From Microbacterium mitrae (GTDB taxonomy: Bacteria; Actinomycetota; Actinomycetes; Actinomycetales; Microbacteriaceae), in contig NZ_VRSW01000001.1 in the NCBI RefSeq assembly GCF_008017445.1, positions 1-64,000 on the forward strand: 64,000 nucleotides of DNA, given 5' to 3'. The notes under the pieces are model-generated. The model saw nothing but the letters and a program-made list of their open reading frames with translations. It was not told where the DNA came from and did no database searches. Positions 45,398-55,083 of this stretch are shown here, piece by piece (positions within the stretch are counted from its first letter, which is position 1; each line of letters starts with the position of its first letter). Made by a program: the position numbers and the translations under genes.

Positions 45398-45512
45398 GTG
45401 ATTGCGGCGGTGGCGGCGGAACCAGGTGAAGGTGCTGGCGGAATGAAGGTCAAGGTGGCGAGCTGAACCAGGTGAAGGTGGCGGGCGGAACCAGGTGAAG
45501 GGAGACTGCGCG
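45398..45512. repeat. degenerate 23-bp tandem array, consensus ACCAGGTGAAGGTGGCGGGC
   Basis: Units begin at about 45398, 45421, 45444, 45467 and 45490. The array follows element B2 directly and fills most of the gap between it and the aconitase promoter. Confidence 0.8.
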
Positions 45513-45553
45513 ACATGCGGAGAACGCGCGCCGGTGAGTGCTCGAGCACATGG

Positions 45554-45577
45554 TAGATTTATCTTGACGTCAAGATA
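45554..45577 (+). promoter_or_regulatory. acnA promoter and operator
   Basis: TAGATT (45554-45559) is a likely -10 and is followed at once by the perfect 18-bp palindrome TATCTTGACGTCAAGATA (45560-45577) covering the start point. A second perfect palindrome GTGCTCGAGCAC lies at 45538-45549. Both suggest repressor control; the regulator is not identified. The leader to the GTG would be about 140 nt. Confidence 0.65.
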
Positions 45578-45703
45578 CTTTTGATGGGTTGATCTCTCGG
45601 ACTGAGGCGCGGAGACTGGTAAGGCGCACCTTGCTAGCAGCCTGGGCTCTATGCCCCCAAGATGGAGATCAGCAGGATAGACCGGCGCAAAGGAGAGAGC
45701 CTC

Positions 45704-48538
45704 GTGTCAACGGTGAACAGCTTTGGTGCAAAAAGCACCCTGACGGTCGGCAGTACCGACTACGAGATTTTCCGGGTCGACTCTGTCGAGGGTTACCAGA
45801 AGCTCCCGTTCAGCCTCAAGGTTCTGTTGGAGAACCTGCTCCGCACGGAGGATGGCGCGAACGTAACCAAGGAGCAGATCCAGGCGCTCGGCTCGTGGGA
45901 TCCTGCGGCCGAGCCTGACACTGAGATCCAGTTCACGCCCGCTCGCGTTGTGATGCAGGACTTCACCGGTGTGCCCTGCATCGTTGACCTTGCCACCATG
46001 CGTGAGGCGGTGACCGCTCTGGGCGGTGACCCCAACAAGATCAACCCGCTCTCGCCCGCCGAGATGGTTATTGACCACTCGGTCATCGCTGACCTCTTCG
46101 GTCGTCCCGACGCTATCGAGCGCAACGTGGAGATCGAGTACGAGCGCAACGGCGAGCGCTACCAGTTCCTGCGCTGGGGTCAGACCGCATTCGATGACTT
46201 CAAGGTTGTTCCCCCGGGAACGGGTATCGTGCACCAGGTCAACATTGAGCACCTGGCAAAGGTCATCTACGACCGCACCAACGGCGGTGTGCTGCAGGCT
46301 TACCCCGACACCTGTGTCGGCACCGACTCGCACACGACGATGGTCAACGGCCTCGGCGTGCTTGGCTGGGGCGTCGGCGGCATTGAGGCCGAGGCAGCAA
46401 TGCTCGGCCAGCCCGTCTCGATGCTCATCCCGCGCGTTGTCGGTTTCAAGCTCACGGGTGAAATCCCGGCAGGCGTGACCGCAACCGACGTTGTCCTCAC
46501 GATCACCGAAATGCTCCGCAAGCACGGCGTGGTCGGCAAGTTTGTCGAGTTCTACGGTGCCGGTGTTGGTTCCGTCCCGCTGGCAAACCGCGCCACCATC
46601 GGAAACATGTCGCCCGAGTTCGGCTCGACCGCGGCAATGTTCCCGATCGACGACGTGACCCTCGACTACCTGCGCCTGACCGGTCGCGACGAGCAGGCTG
46701 TGGCCCTCGTTGAGGCTTACGCCAAGCAGCAGCACCTGTGGCACGACGCCGACAGCGAGCCTTCGTACTCCGAGTACATGGAGCTTGACCTGTCGACGGT
46801 TGTTCCCTCGATCGCTGGCCCGAAGCGCCCGCAAGACCGCATTCTGCTGTCGGAGTCCAAGGCGCAGTTCGAGAAGGACATCGTCAACTACGCGACGCCG
46901 TCGACGAGCGACGACATCGTTGACCTCGAGTCGAAGCACTCGTTCCCGGCATCGGACCCCGGAACCGCTCCTGGCGACGAAGAGACAACGACGCGTCCGG
47001 TACACATCAACAGCGGTGCTCCCGCGCACGCTTCGAACCCGGTTCACGTGCAGACGCCGGATGGCCTGGACTACATGCTCGACAACGGTGCTGTCACGCT
47101 GGCAGCCATCACGTCGTGCACCAACACGTCCAACCCGTCGGTCATGCTCGCGGCAGGCCTCCTCGCCCGGAACGCTTTGGCTAAGGGCCTGAAGCAGAAG
47201 CCGTGGGTTAAGACCACGCTCGGCCCGGGCTCGAAGGTTGTCACGGACTACTACGAGAAGTCTGGCCTTGACAAGTCGCTCGAAGGCCTTGGCTTCTACA
47301 CCGTCGGCTACGGCTGCACCATCTGCATCGGTAACTCCGGTCCGCTGATCGAAGAGGTTTCGGCCGCGATCAACGAGAACGACCTGGCAGTCACCGCCGT
47401 TCTCTCCGGTAACCGCAACTTCGAGGGTCGCATTAGCCCCGATGTGAAGATGAACTACCTGGCAAGCCCGCCGCTGGTCGTCGCCTACGCACTCGCTGGT
47501 TCCATGCACTTTGACTTCGAGACCGACGCGCTCGGTCAGGACGCCGATGGCAACGATGTCTTCCTCAAGGACATCTGGCCCTCGCCGGACGAGGTTCAGG
47601 AAGTCATCGACACCTCCATCTCGCGCGAGCAGTTCATCAAGCAGTACGCCACCGTGTTTGAGGGCGATGACCGCTGGAAGAACCTGCCGACGCCCGATGG
47701 TGCGATCTTCGAGTGGGACGACGCGTCGACCTACGTTCGTAAGGCACCGTACTTCGACGGCATGAAGATGGAGCTGACCCCGGTCAAGGACATCACCGGT
47801 GCACGCGTTCTGGCAACGCTGGGTGACTCGGTCACGACCGACCACATCAGCCCCGCCGGAAACATCAAGGCTGGCACCCCCGCCGCGCAGTACCTCACCG
47901 ATCACGGTGTGGCGCAGAAGGACTTCAACTCCTACGGTTCGCGTCGTGGTAACCACGAAGTAATGATCCGCGGAACCTTCGCGAACATCCGCCTGAAGAA
48001 CCAGTTGGTTCGCGCCGTCAACGACGGTGTTGAGGTTGAGGGTGGCTTCACCCGTGACTTCACGCAGGAGGGCGGCCCGCAGTCGTACATCTTCGACGCA
48101 TCGCAGAACTACCAGGCAGAGGGAACTCCGCTGGTTGTCTTCGGTGGCAAGGAGTACGGTTCGGGCTCATCGCGTGACTGGGCTGCAAAGGGTACGAGCC
48201 TGCTTGGCGTGAAGGCCGTCATCACCGAGAGCTTCGAGCGTATTCACCGCTCCAACCTCATCGGAATGGGCGTTGTTCCGCTGCAGTTCCCGGCTGGTTC
48301 GAGCTGGGCATCGCTTGGCCTTGACGGCACCGAGATCGTTTCGATCGAGGGCCTGGAGAAGCTGAACGAGGGCGTGACCCCGAAGACGGTTACCGTGACG
48401 GCAGCCCCGAGCGAGTTCTCGCCCGACGGCAAGGAGACGGTTACGTTCGAGGCGACCGTTCGCATCGACACACCTGGTGAGGCTGACTACTACCGCAACG
48501 GTGGCATCCTCCAGTACGTGCTGCGTTCGCTGGTCTAA
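45704..48538 (+). CDS. acnA: aconitate hydratase A
   Basis: 944 residues from GTG 45704, 7 nt after AAGGAGAG. The [4Fe-4S] ligands are Cys472 (TSCTNTSNP), Cys538 and Cys541 ([14 protein letters not shown]). Other aconitase A signatures are [30 protein letters not shown] and, in the swivel domain, [16 protein letters not shown]. It interconverts citrate and isocitrate in the TCA cycle. The preceding promoter with its perfect palindrome indicates transcriptional control, as is common for actinobacterial acn genes. Confidence 0.97.
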   Translation: MSTVNSFGAKSTLTVGSTDYEIFRVDSVEGYQKLPFSLKVLLENLLRTEDGANVTKEQIQALGSWDPAAEPDTEIQFTPARVVMQDFTGVPCIVDLATMREAVTALGGDPNKINPLSPAEMVIDHSVIADLFGRPDAIERNVEIEYERNGERYQFLRWGQTAFDDFKVVPPGTGIVHQVNIEHLAKVIYDRTNGGVLQAYPDTCVGTDSHTTMVNGLGVLGWGVGGIEAEAAMLGQPVSMLIPRVVGFKLTGEIPAGVTATDVVLTITEMLRKHGVVGKFVEFYGAGVGSVPLANRATIGNMSPEFGSTAAMFPIDDVTLDYLRLTGRDEQAVALVEAYAKQQHLWHDADSEPSYSEYMELDLSTVVPSIAGPKRPQDRILLSESKAQFEKDIVNYATPSTSDDIVDLESKHSFPASDPGTAPGDEETTTRPVHINSGAPAHASNPVHVQTPDGLDYMLDNGAVTLAAITSCTNTSNPSVMLAAGLLARNALAKGLKQKPWVKTTLGPGSKVVTDYYEKSGLDKSLEGLGFYTVGYGCTICIGNSGPLIEEVSAAINENDLAVTAVLSGNRNFEGRISPDVKMNYLASPPLVVAYALAGSMHFDFETDALGQDADGNDVFLKDIWPSPDEVQEVIDTSISREQFIKQYATVFEGDDRWKNLPTPDGAIFEWDDASTYVRKAPYFDGMKMELTPVKDITGARVLATLGDSVTTDHISPAGNIKAGTPAAQYLTDHGVAQKDFNSYGSRRGNHEVMIRGTFANIRLKNQLVRAVNDGVEVEGGFTRDFTQEGGPQSYIFDASQNYQAEGTPLVVFGGKEYGSGSSRDWAAKGTSLLGVKAVITESFERIHRSNLIGMGVVPLQFPAGSSWASLGLDGTEIVSIEGLEKLNEGVTPKTVTVTAAPSEFSPDGKETVTFEATVRIDTPGEADYYRNGGILQYVLRSLV

Positions 48539-48547
48539 GTAGCCGAC

Positions 48548-48590
48548 AGAAGCGCCCTACCCCATGAATTTCCGGGGGTAGGGCGCTTCT
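48548..48590 (+). terminator. terminator of acnA
   Basis: A perfect 16-bp stem (48548-48563 with 48575-48590, AGAAGCGCCCTACCCC) has an 11-nt loop and is followed by TTTG. Confidence 0.9.
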
Positions 48591-48616
48591 TTGTGCCCTC
48601 ACGCGACCGAGCACGC

Positions 48617-48871
48617 ATGCTTGGACATCGTTGGGTTCGCACCTCCCGCGTCTTGGCCGAGGTTGTTGCAGTGGTCTTGACGGTCGCCAGCTGCGCGGTG
48701 CTATACCTGCTAATCGGAATCGTCCTTCCCACTCTGAGAGAACCTCGTCCGATGCTGGCTTTTCTTATTGCTGTGGCAGTGATTGTCACGGTTTGCTCGG
48801 TGCGGGGCGTGGGACGTCAACGGGAGACCGCTCTCACCGCGGAGCGGCCATCGCAGATCTCGGTGGATTGA
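48617..48871 (+). CDS. small two-helix membrane protein, unknown
   Basis: 84 residues from ATG 48617; a GTG start at 48593 would add eight. Two hydrophobic helices (EVVAVVLTVASCAVLYLLIG and MLAFLIAVAVIVTVCSV) are joined by a short loop, with basic and polar ends. No family is recognised and no ribosome-binding site stands out. The opposite-strand frame here is less protein-like. It lies between the acnA terminator and the DUF5129-type gene. Confidence 0.45.
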   Translation: MLGHRWVRTSRVLAEVVAVVLTVASCAVLYLLIGIVLPTLREPRPMLAFLIAVAVIVTVCSVRGVGRQRETALTAERPSQISVD

Positions 48872-48919
48872 ACAAAACCCTCGGGAATCCGCTAAGGACT
48901 GCGTCGCGCATACGTCGCG

Positions 48920-51637
48920 TCAGCTGTACGAGCGAATCATCTGCATGGCGCGATCGGCCACCGCGGTGTCACGTTCGGCGAGGGTGGTGATGACGGCCCG
49001 CATGCGCTCAACGCGCGCCCGCCACTCTGGTCCACGTTGCAGGCGGCGGGGGAGTGACTCGAGTTCTTGAACCTCACGCCAGGCGGTGAGCAGCATCGAC
49101 TCGTACAGGTGCTGGTCGGCCTCGGCCGCCTTGCCACCGTGACCGTCGCTGCTGCCGAGAACGGCAACAGCGTCAAGCATCGACAGATCAAGTCCCAGAG
49201 CGAGTTTGTTGAGTTGCTCTCGGAGTTCGCGCAGAGCGCGGCGTGTGCTTCGCGTGCCAGCGCCGCGTCGCGCCAGTTGCGCGATCGACCACGCCGCGAT
49301 TGTGACGGCCTGTGCGCCAGCCCACGTAGCGAGCGCCACCGTCCAGAACATCGCTGCGGGAGCCAGCGTCTGCTTGCGCAGGTTGTTGTATTCCATCTGA
49401 CGGCCAAGCTCAGACATTTGGTCCGCGACAATCCACCCGGCTTCAAAGGACATGTCATCAGGCCGGTTTAGCATGAGTGGCTGGGTCGCTTCGAAATAGT
49501 ACGCACCGAGGCGAGAATCGACGCCCGTACTGAGGGTGCTTGTGAGAGGCAACCCTGTGCCATACGATCCGTCCTCGGCGATCCACAGCGGCAGGATCGC
49601 TTTTCCGGGCCGCACTTCTCCCAAAGCCGGATCAATCGCGTCCGGGTACTGTGCGGCGACTTGCGCCTTTATGCGAGGGTAGGCCGCAAGCAAATCAAAA
49701 TAGTCAATCTCAATTCGATTGATGTCCTCTTTGAGCGGCTTGACCTCCACGTAGTCGGCGATGGGAAGGAGCGTGACGAAGAGCTCGACCGGTTCGGGCA
49801 ACAACGCCTTATCGCCGTATTTCGTCGCACGCTCCATCGCGTCGCGCACGTACGCGAGTGTCAGCGTATCGATGTTCTCCGCCTCATCGTGTTGCCTCCC
49901 GTCGTCGACGTAGTCGGGCAAAAGGGTAGGGTCGCCCACGACGTGCAATGCGGCGAGTGGTTCGTCGCCTGTCAGCGTCTTGCCGTAGGTCTTGTCGTCA
50001 GCCGCCATCGCCGAGATGGCTACGATACCGGCGATGACTCCCGCGGCAAGCGGCAGGAGACCGACCGCCAGAGGCGCCGCATTGGACCCTTCTCGATCTT
50101 TGCGACGCGTAGCGGCGGCAACCTCTTGGGATGGGGCCATGCGTTGTGCGGAACCATCGATTGCTTCAACGAGGAGAAGTACGCGTTCGGCATGTTCCGA
50201 AGCCGTCAGCGCGTCGCGCGGCGTGAGATCGAGCGACGCTCGTAGCTCGGCCATCGTGCTGAGTGTGCCGCCGCTGGCGACTTGTGCGCGCTCCGCAACC
50301 CGCCGCGCGAGCGCATCCTTACCGGCCGGCGCGGCACCATCCTTGTTACCTCGCGTCTTGAGACGGCGCTCAGTCTTTGCAAGGGCCGTCGCGATGCGCT
50401 GTTCGACTTGGCGCCAGCGCGCCAGGAGATCGGAGTGCGCAACGATGGTTTCTGGGCTGCTTCCGGTACCGAATGCCGTCTCGGCCTCGCTCACCAGGGC
50501 AAGCAGATCGCTCCTGTGGCCGTGCAGAACTCTCGCTTCCTGCGTGGTGAGGAGATCGTCCCGCTTCAGAAGGTCGTCAAGCGGCAGCGTTGTGGCGAGG
50601 GCGAGCTGACCGAGCACATCGCCGCCGGCACTGTGCCCGACGCGTAGCGACGACGCGGCAATCAACCCGTTCGTGCGACGCCGCAATGCATCGGTTGCGG
50701 CCGCAAAGTCGGCAAGCGCCATGGCATGTGCCGGCGCGCCGGGCTCATGGATCTCGATGTCCTGGTTCAGGATCTCTCGGGTGAGAAGCTGCTCTTCTTG
50801 AGCGAGCTTGAGGCTGTCATCGCGAATGGCGGCAAGCTCGCTCTCGAGTTGATCCTTGATTCCGTCCGCGACCTTGCGGGCGCTCGGGCCGGTCGCTCGG
50901 TCGAGCTCCGCGCCGGCAACCAACACCCGAGCTTCGAGCAGCTCGAGTTCGAGCACAACGCGGGCGAGATGCAATCGGGCACGAGAAAACTTCCGTGCCT
51001 TCCCACGTTCGCGCGCGAAGTTATGCGCCCAATCCAACATCACCAGGAGCCCCGCGAGCAGCGGCAGCGCGGCGAGAGATATCCAGAACACCGGAGAGCG
51101 CGTCGAGCCGTCGAACGCGCCCGACGCCGCAGTCAACGCCGCCCCGACAACCGCGGACGGCCCGAGACCCTGAGTCAGATTATTGATGTAGGTCTCTCGC
51201 ATATCGGAGGCGACGCGGTGTTGGATCATCCAATCGTCGAGTTCCGCGAGTTTGGCGACCGAGGCGCGGGTGGCATCCGCAATGACCAGATCGACGTCAC
51301 TTTCGTCAAACCCCACCGAGAGCATCACGTCAATGCCATCCGGCATTTCGCCGTTGTTGTACTCATCCCACGTGAGGTCACGCCCCACTACCATGACGGT
51401 GAATGGCTCGTAGCTGAACGCCTGCGTTGCGGCGACTGCATCAACTGATTCTTGAGTGATGCCGTATGGCAGACCCTCGTCGACAACGAAGCTGATCTCG
51501 TGGTCTGGCTGCGCAAAAATATGAGCCTGTGCAGCCAGCCCCAGCCCGGCGGAGAGCGCGGCGAGCCCGAGGGCGACTGCCGGTGCTACCCACCGCGCCC
51601 GACGAAAGCGTGACCGCCTGGGTTGCATTTCAACCAT
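48920..51637 (-). CDS. large membrane protein, DUF5129-like
   Basis: 905 residues. An N-terminal signal-anchor helix (about 16-40) is followed by a TPM-like soluble part (ISFVVDEGLPYGITQESVDA, DRDLTWDEYNNGEMPDGIDV-type segment, then IDVMLSVGFDESDVDLVIAD). A helix near residue 190, a ~330-residue helical cytoplasmic region and a helix near 530 (LLPLAAGVIAGIVAISAM) come next. A second extracytoplasmic part is followed by a helix near 790 and a cytoplasmic C-terminus. The layout fits the DUF5129/TPM-type proteins of Microbacteriaceae; function unknown. TAGGAT ends 6 nt before the ATG. Confidence 0.7.
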   Translation of the reverse strand: MVEMQPRRSRFRRARWVAPAVALGLAALSAGLGLAAQAHIFAQPDHEISFVVDEGLPYGITQESVDAVAATQAFSYEPFTVMVVGRDLTWDEYNNGEMPDGIDVMLSVGFDESDVDLVIADATRASVAKLAELDDWMIQHRVASDMRETYINNLTQGLGPSAVVGAALTAASGAFDGSTRSPVFWISLAALPLLAGLLVMLDWAHNFARERGKARKFSRARLHLARVVLELELLEARVLVAGAELDRATGPSARKVADGIKDQLESELAAIRDDSLKLAQEEQLLTREILNQDIEIHEPGAPAHAMALADFAAATDALRRRTNGLIAASSLRVGHSAGGDVLGQLALATTLPLDDLLKRDDLLTTQEARVLHGHRSDLLALVSEAETAFGTGSSPETIVAHSDLLARWRQVEQRIATALAKTERRLKTRGNKDGAAPAGKDALARRVAERAQVASGGTLSTMAELRASLDLTPRDALTASEHAERVLLLVEAIDGSAQRMAPSQEVAAATRRKDREGSNAAPLAVGLLPLAAGVIAGIVAISAMAADDKTYGKTLTGDEPLAALHVVGDPTLLPDYVDDGRQHDEAENIDTLTLAYVRDAMERATKYGDKALLPEPVELFVTLLPIADYVEVKPLKEDINRIEIDYFDLLAAYPRIKAQVAAQYPDAIDPALGEVRPGKAILPLWIAEDGSYGTGLPLTSTLSTGVDSRLGAYYFEATQPLMLNRPDDMSFEAGWIVADQMSELGRQMEYNNLRKQTLAPAAMFWTVALATWAGAQAVTIAAWSIAQLARRGAGTRSTRRALRELREQLNKLALGLDLSMLDAVAVLGSSDGHGGKAAEADQHLYESMLLTAWREVQELESLPRRLQRGPEWRARVERMRAVITTLAERDTAVADRAMQMIRSYS

Positions 51638-51643
51638 CAGCCC

Positions 51644-51649
51644 ATCCTA
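51644..51649 (-). promoter_or_regulatory. -10 hexamer of the DUF5129-like gene
   Basis: TAGGAT on the minus strand, 6 nt before ATG 51637 (leaderless pattern). Confidence 0.45.
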
Positions 51650-51719
51650 TGGGTTTCGCGCGGGGCTCACCGTTGCGGTGCGCACCGGTTTCATCGCTCA
51701 CGTGCGCACTCGTGAACCG

Positions 51720-52310
51720 TCATTGTGCCGTCAACGCACCCTCTGGCGTCGCGGGAGATTTGACTCGCAGAAGATGAGTGGAGATTCCAACAACACCAAC
51801 GGCCATGGCGACCAGAGCCGTGTCCAACGCAATCTCAGGGACGAAAGCGCGCAGCGCTACCACCACGCTCCCCACTGCGTAGGTCAACAGAGCCCATTTG
51901 GGGAGTGTCTGGAACCACGCCGCGGCGACCGCGATGGTTGTGATGAGGAAACCCATGGAAGCGACTGTGAGCGCGATGCCGAGCGGGCCCGCCCGTAACG
52001 CGCCAATCGCCTGCGGCGCAATCTCCGCGAAAACGAGGTTGATGACGAACTCAACGCCAACGAGCGACGCCAACGAGACAATTCCCGCAAGTCCCGCGAT
52101 GAGTCGCCACCCGGATGCGCCGGCGAGAGCGACGATGGCGATGAATAAGACGATCGCGGCAAGCTGCGCCACTGGGGCGACGAGTTGAGTGAACGCGGTC
52201 GTCGGGATAAATGAAGCGCGTTTGGCTGCGTTAAGCAGCAACACGATCGCGGCAACGAACCCGGCGATGCCGCCGGCGGACAACAGAAGACTATAACGTG
52301 TGTTATTCAT
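51720..52310 (-). CDS. six-helix membrane protein under TetR control
   Basis: 196 residues with about six hydrophobic helices and very short loops, for example SAGGIAGFVAAIVLLLNAA and LAAIVLFIAIVALAGASGW. There is no transporter signature; it resembles small DUF4386-type membrane proteins in size and layout, but I cannot confirm that family. It is divergent from a TetR gene, and two tandem inverted repeats cover its start codon, so it is the probable target of that regulator. Confidence 0.7.
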   Translation of the reverse strand: MNNTRYSLLLSAGGIAGFVAAIVLLLNAAKRASFIPTTAFTQLVAPVAQLAAIVLFIAIVALAGASGWRLIAGLAGIVSLASLVGVEFVINLVFAEIAPQAIGALRAGPLGIALTVASMGFLITTIAVAAAWFQTLPKWALLTYAVGSVVVALRAFVPEIALDTALVAMAVGVVGISTHLLRVKSPATPEGALTAQ

Positions 52311-52322
52311 AACGACCGTTAT
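52293..52322. promoter_or_regulatory. two tandem operators for the TetR regulator
   Basis: ATAACGTGTGTTAT (52293-52306) and ATAACGACCGTTAT (52309-52322, perfect arms ATAACG/CGTTAT) have centres 16 bp apart. They span the start codon of the membrane protein gene and the promoter of tetR. Confidence 0.65.
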
Positions 52323-52327
52323 ATAGT
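52322..52327 (+). promoter_or_regulatory. -10 hexamer of tetR
   Basis: TATAGT ends 6 nt before GTG 52334 and touches the second operator. Confidence 0.5.
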
Positions 52328-52333
52328 GTTCAG

Positions 52334-52810
52334 GTGAGTCTTACAAGTGATGTCGGCGGATCCGTCAACGAGCAACTCATTAGAGGTGGGCTGTTGCTGG
52401 TGGAGCGCGGGCCGCAGGCGTCGCTGTCTGTACGCAATATTGCCGAGGTAGCCGGGCGCTCGACGATGTGCGTCTATACGCACTACCGCGGCCGCACCTC
52501 GCTGCTGTTCGCGATGCACGACGAGGTGATGAACGAGGTGCGGGCCGGTTTATCGATGGCGGCAGACCCCGGCGCGGAACTGCGGCGTTGGTGTGAAGAA
52601 CATCCGGATCGATTGCTGTGGCTCCTCACCGGCTATCACGATGACGAGCTACGCGAGCGTTCCGCGGCGGCGGGCCGGGAGATTTGCGACCTTCTTGGCG
52701 GGGGAGATTTCGCCGAACAGCAACTCGCAACCGCGGTGGGAAGCCTGGTATTGCGCTCGCTCCACACCGGTGTCGGCACAACGACGACGCAGCGCAAGCA
52801 GGAGGCGTAA
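52334..52810 (+). CDS. TetR family transcriptional regulator
   Basis: 158 residues from GTG 52334. The N-terminal helix-turn-helix reads GPQASLSVRNIAEVAGRSTMCVYTHYRGRT, matching the TetR pattern (V-x-x-I-A-x-x-A-G-x-S-x-x-x-x-Y-x-H-F). The C-terminal ligand domain is short, about 100 residues, which puts it at the small end of the family. It is divergent from a membrane protein gene with tandem operators between them. Confidence 0.85.
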   Translation: MSLTSDVGGSVNEQLIRGGLLLVERGPQASLSVRNIAEVAGRSTMCVYTHYRGRTSLLFAMHDEVMNEVRAGLSMAADPGAELRRWCEEHPDRLLWLLTGYHDDELRERSAAAGREICDLLGGGDFAEQQLATAVGSLVLRSLHTGVGTTTTQRKQEA

Positions 52811-52936
52811 AGATGGGGCAGGCACCGAGGATGATGGCGTGATCACCACAATGTGAGTGCGCACTGCGGTCTCGGAACAACGCCTGCCACGAGGCGTGTG
52901 GCGCAAGTCTTCACCGTGTTCTCATCGCCTGCGGAG

Positions 52937-52942
52937 TACACT
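52937..52942 (+). promoter_or_regulatory. -10 hexamer candidate for dxs
   Basis: TACACT lies about 46 nt upstream of the dxs ATG, leaving room for the GGAGG ribosome-binding site. Confidence 0.4.
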
Positions 52943-52988
52943 GAAAGTTCGTTGCGGGTGGCCCCAGCCCGCCGGAAGGAGGACCCGG

Positions 52989-54947
52989 ATGGCATTGCTG
53001 CCGAACCTGACCGGGCCGCGCGACCTCGACAAGCTCAGCATCGCCGAGCTGAAGCAGTTGGCGCAGGAGATACGAGATTTTCTCGTCGCAAATGTTGCGA
53101 AAACTGGTGGCCATCTGGGGCCGAACCTGGGCGTCGTTGAAATGACGATCGCCATGCATCTCGTCTTTGACTCGCCGAACGACCCGTTCGTCTTCGACAC
53201 CGGACACCAGTCGTACGTGCACAAGCTCCTCACCGGCAGGCAAGACTTCGCGGGGCTCCGTTCTCGCGGCGGTCTCGCCGGGTACCCACAGCGTTCCGAG
53301 AGCCCACACGATGTGGTGGAGTCCTCGCACGCGTCAAGCTCGCTGAGCTGGGCAGACGGCATCTCCCGCGGGCTCTCGCAGACGGGACGTGCCGACCGCC
53401 ATGTCGTCGCCGTGGTCGGTGATGGTTCGCTCACCGGTGGCATGACGTGGGAAGCGCTGAACAACATCACCGATGACAACGACCGCAACCTCGTCATCAT
53501 CGTGAACGACAACGGCCGCTCGTATGCCCCAACAATCGGTGGCATGTCGCGCTACCTCAACCGCATGCGCACGGCGGCTCCCTACAAGACGCTTCACCGT
53601 GGTTCCGACCGCCTTTTTCGCGCCCTCGGCCCGTTTGGTCGAGCGGTGTATCGCGGTGTCCGCGGCGGCACGCACGGGTTTCTCTCGCGCTTCACGAACA
53701 ACGTCGCCCTGTACTCCAATCTCGACATCAAGTATCTCGGCCCGGTAGATGGTCACGATCTTGAGACCATGATCGAGACGCTGCGGCTTGCGAAATCGTA
53801 CGGCGCACCGGTGCTGGTGCACGCGATCACCGAGAAGGGGCGCGGATACCAGCCGGCTCTGGACGATACGGCCGACCAGTTTCACGCCGTCGGCAAGATT
53901 GATCCTGCGACGGGCGAGACCCTCGGAACCACGAGCGAGGGCTGGACGGATGTTTTCTCGCAAGAGTTGGTTGCGGTGGGGGAGCAGCGTCGAGACGTCA
54001 TCGCCATGACGGCAGCCATGCTGCGCCCGACCGGGCTTGCCCCCTTTGCCGAGCGCTTCCCCGATCGGGTCTACGACGTTGGCATTGCCGAACAGCATGC
54101 CGTTACAAGCGCGGCGGGCATGGCCTACGGCGGCCTGCACCCCGTTGTTGCGATTTACGCCACGTTCATGAACCGCGCGTTCGATCAGGTGCTGATGGAC
54201 GTTGCGCTACACCGCGCTGGCGTCACGTTCGTGCTCGATCGCGCCGGTGTGACGGGTCCCGATGGGCCCAGTCACCACGGCATGTGGGATCTCGCGATGC
54301 TACAGATCGTGCCCCACATTCAAATCAATGTGCCGCGTGACGCCGCGCGGTTGCGTGAGGCGCTGCAGGAGGCTGTTCAGGTCAGCGATGCCCCCACGGT
54401 CATTCGCTTTCCGAAGGGCGAGGTCGCCGCTGACCTGCCCGCGCTGGAACGTGTCGGCGGGGTAGATGTTCTGCACCGCGGTGCGACAGAAGACGTGCTG
54501 CTGGTCGGCATCGGCCCCTTCGCTCACCTCGCGATGGAGGTGGCCGAGCGGCTCACCGCGCAGGGCATCGGCGCCACGGTCATTGACCCGCGCTGGGTGA
54601 TTCCGGTGCCGCAAACCGTTGTCGATCTGGCCGCCAGGCACCGGCTCGTGATTTCGCTTGAAGACGGCATTCGTGTCGGCGGTGTTGGCACTCGCATTCG
54701 CCAGGTGTTGCGCGAGGCGGGCATCGACACAGCCGTAGACGAGCTCGGCCTACCCGACGAATTCATCGATCACGCCACCCGTGAGCAGGTGCTGGAAGAT
54801 GCGGGTCTTACCGCCACCAAGATCGCACAAGACGTCACCGCACAGGTGCTCGGCGTGCGCGTTCCGGTCGCGCGGCAAAACTCCGACGGTCAACTGTGGA
54901 CGGGGCAGGTTCCGGCGCAGACAGGCCCCATCGGGCTGACCCGCTGA
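52989..54947 (+). CDS. dxs: 1-deoxy-D-xylulose-5-phosphate synthase
   Basis: 652 residues from ATG 52989, just after GGAAGGAGGACCC. The thiamine-diphosphate motif is VGDGSLTGGMTWEALNN, with GDGSLTGG at 144-151. FDTGHQSYVHKLLTGR holds a catalytic histidine, and the transketolase central domain has YDVGIAEQHAVTSAAGMAYG and DRAGVTGPDGPSHHGMWDL. It condenses pyruvate and glyceraldehyde-3-phosphate, the first step of the MEP isoprenoid pathway. A hairpin overlaps its stop codon. Confidence 0.97.
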   Translation: MALLPNLTGPRDLDKLSIAELKQLAQEIRDFLVANVAKTGGHLGPNLGVVEMTIAMHLVFDSPNDPFVFDTGHQSYVHKLLTGRQDFAGLRSRGGLAGYPQRSESPHDVVESSHASSSLSWADGISRGLSQTGRADRHVVAVVGDGSLTGGMTWEALNNITDDNDRNLVIIVNDNGRSYAPTIGGMSRYLNRMRTAAPYKTLHRGSDRLFRALGPFGRAVYRGVRGGTHGFLSRFTNNVALYSNLDIKYLGPVDGHDLETMIETLRLAKSYGAPVLVHAITEKGRGYQPALDDTADQFHAVGKIDPATGETLGTTSEGWTDVFSQELVAVGEQRRDVIAMTAAMLRPTGLAPFAERFPDRVYDVGIAEQHAVTSAAGMAYGGLHPVVAIYATFMNRAFDQVLMDVALHRAGVTFVLDRAGVTGPDGPSHHGMWDLAMLQIVPHIQINVPRDAARLREALQEAVQVSDAPTVIRFPKGEVAADLPALERVGGVDVLHRGATEDVLLVGIGPFAHLAMEVAERLTAQGIGATVIDPRWVIPVPQTVVDLAARHRLVISLEDGIRVGGVGTRIRQVLREAGIDTAVDELGLPDEFIDHATREQVLEDAGLTATKIAQDVTAQVLGVRVPVARQNSDGQLWTGQVPAQTGPIGLTR

Positions 54948-54958
54948 CGCGGGTCAGC
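54935..54958 (+). terminator. hairpin spanning the dxs stop codon
   Basis: GCTGACCCGC (54935-54944) pairs perfectly with GCGGGTCAGC (54949-54958); the stop codon TGA starts the 4-nt loop. There is no T-run. Confidence 0.5.
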
Positions 54959-55050
54959 GTTGCACCGACACACTTCACGCCACACAGGCGCAGAACCTGT
55001 GGGTGCGACGCGAGGTTGGGATAACTCCGCACGGAACGAGGTGCGCGACG

Positions 55051-55056
55051 TAGGCT
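55051..55056 (+). promoter_or_regulatory. -10 hexamer of the proline-rich membrane protein gene
   Basis: TAGGCT lies 27 nt before GTG 55084, with the ribosome-binding site AAGGGGA between them. Confidence 0.45.
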
Positions 55057-55083
55057 GGTCCTGACGAACGTAAGGGGACCGTC

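Noticed and set aside
45707..47956. 749-codon open frame antisense to acnA
   Set aside because: Mirror of a high-GC gene; composition is Arg/Val/His-rich with no family resemblance, while the sense strand has all aconitase motifs.
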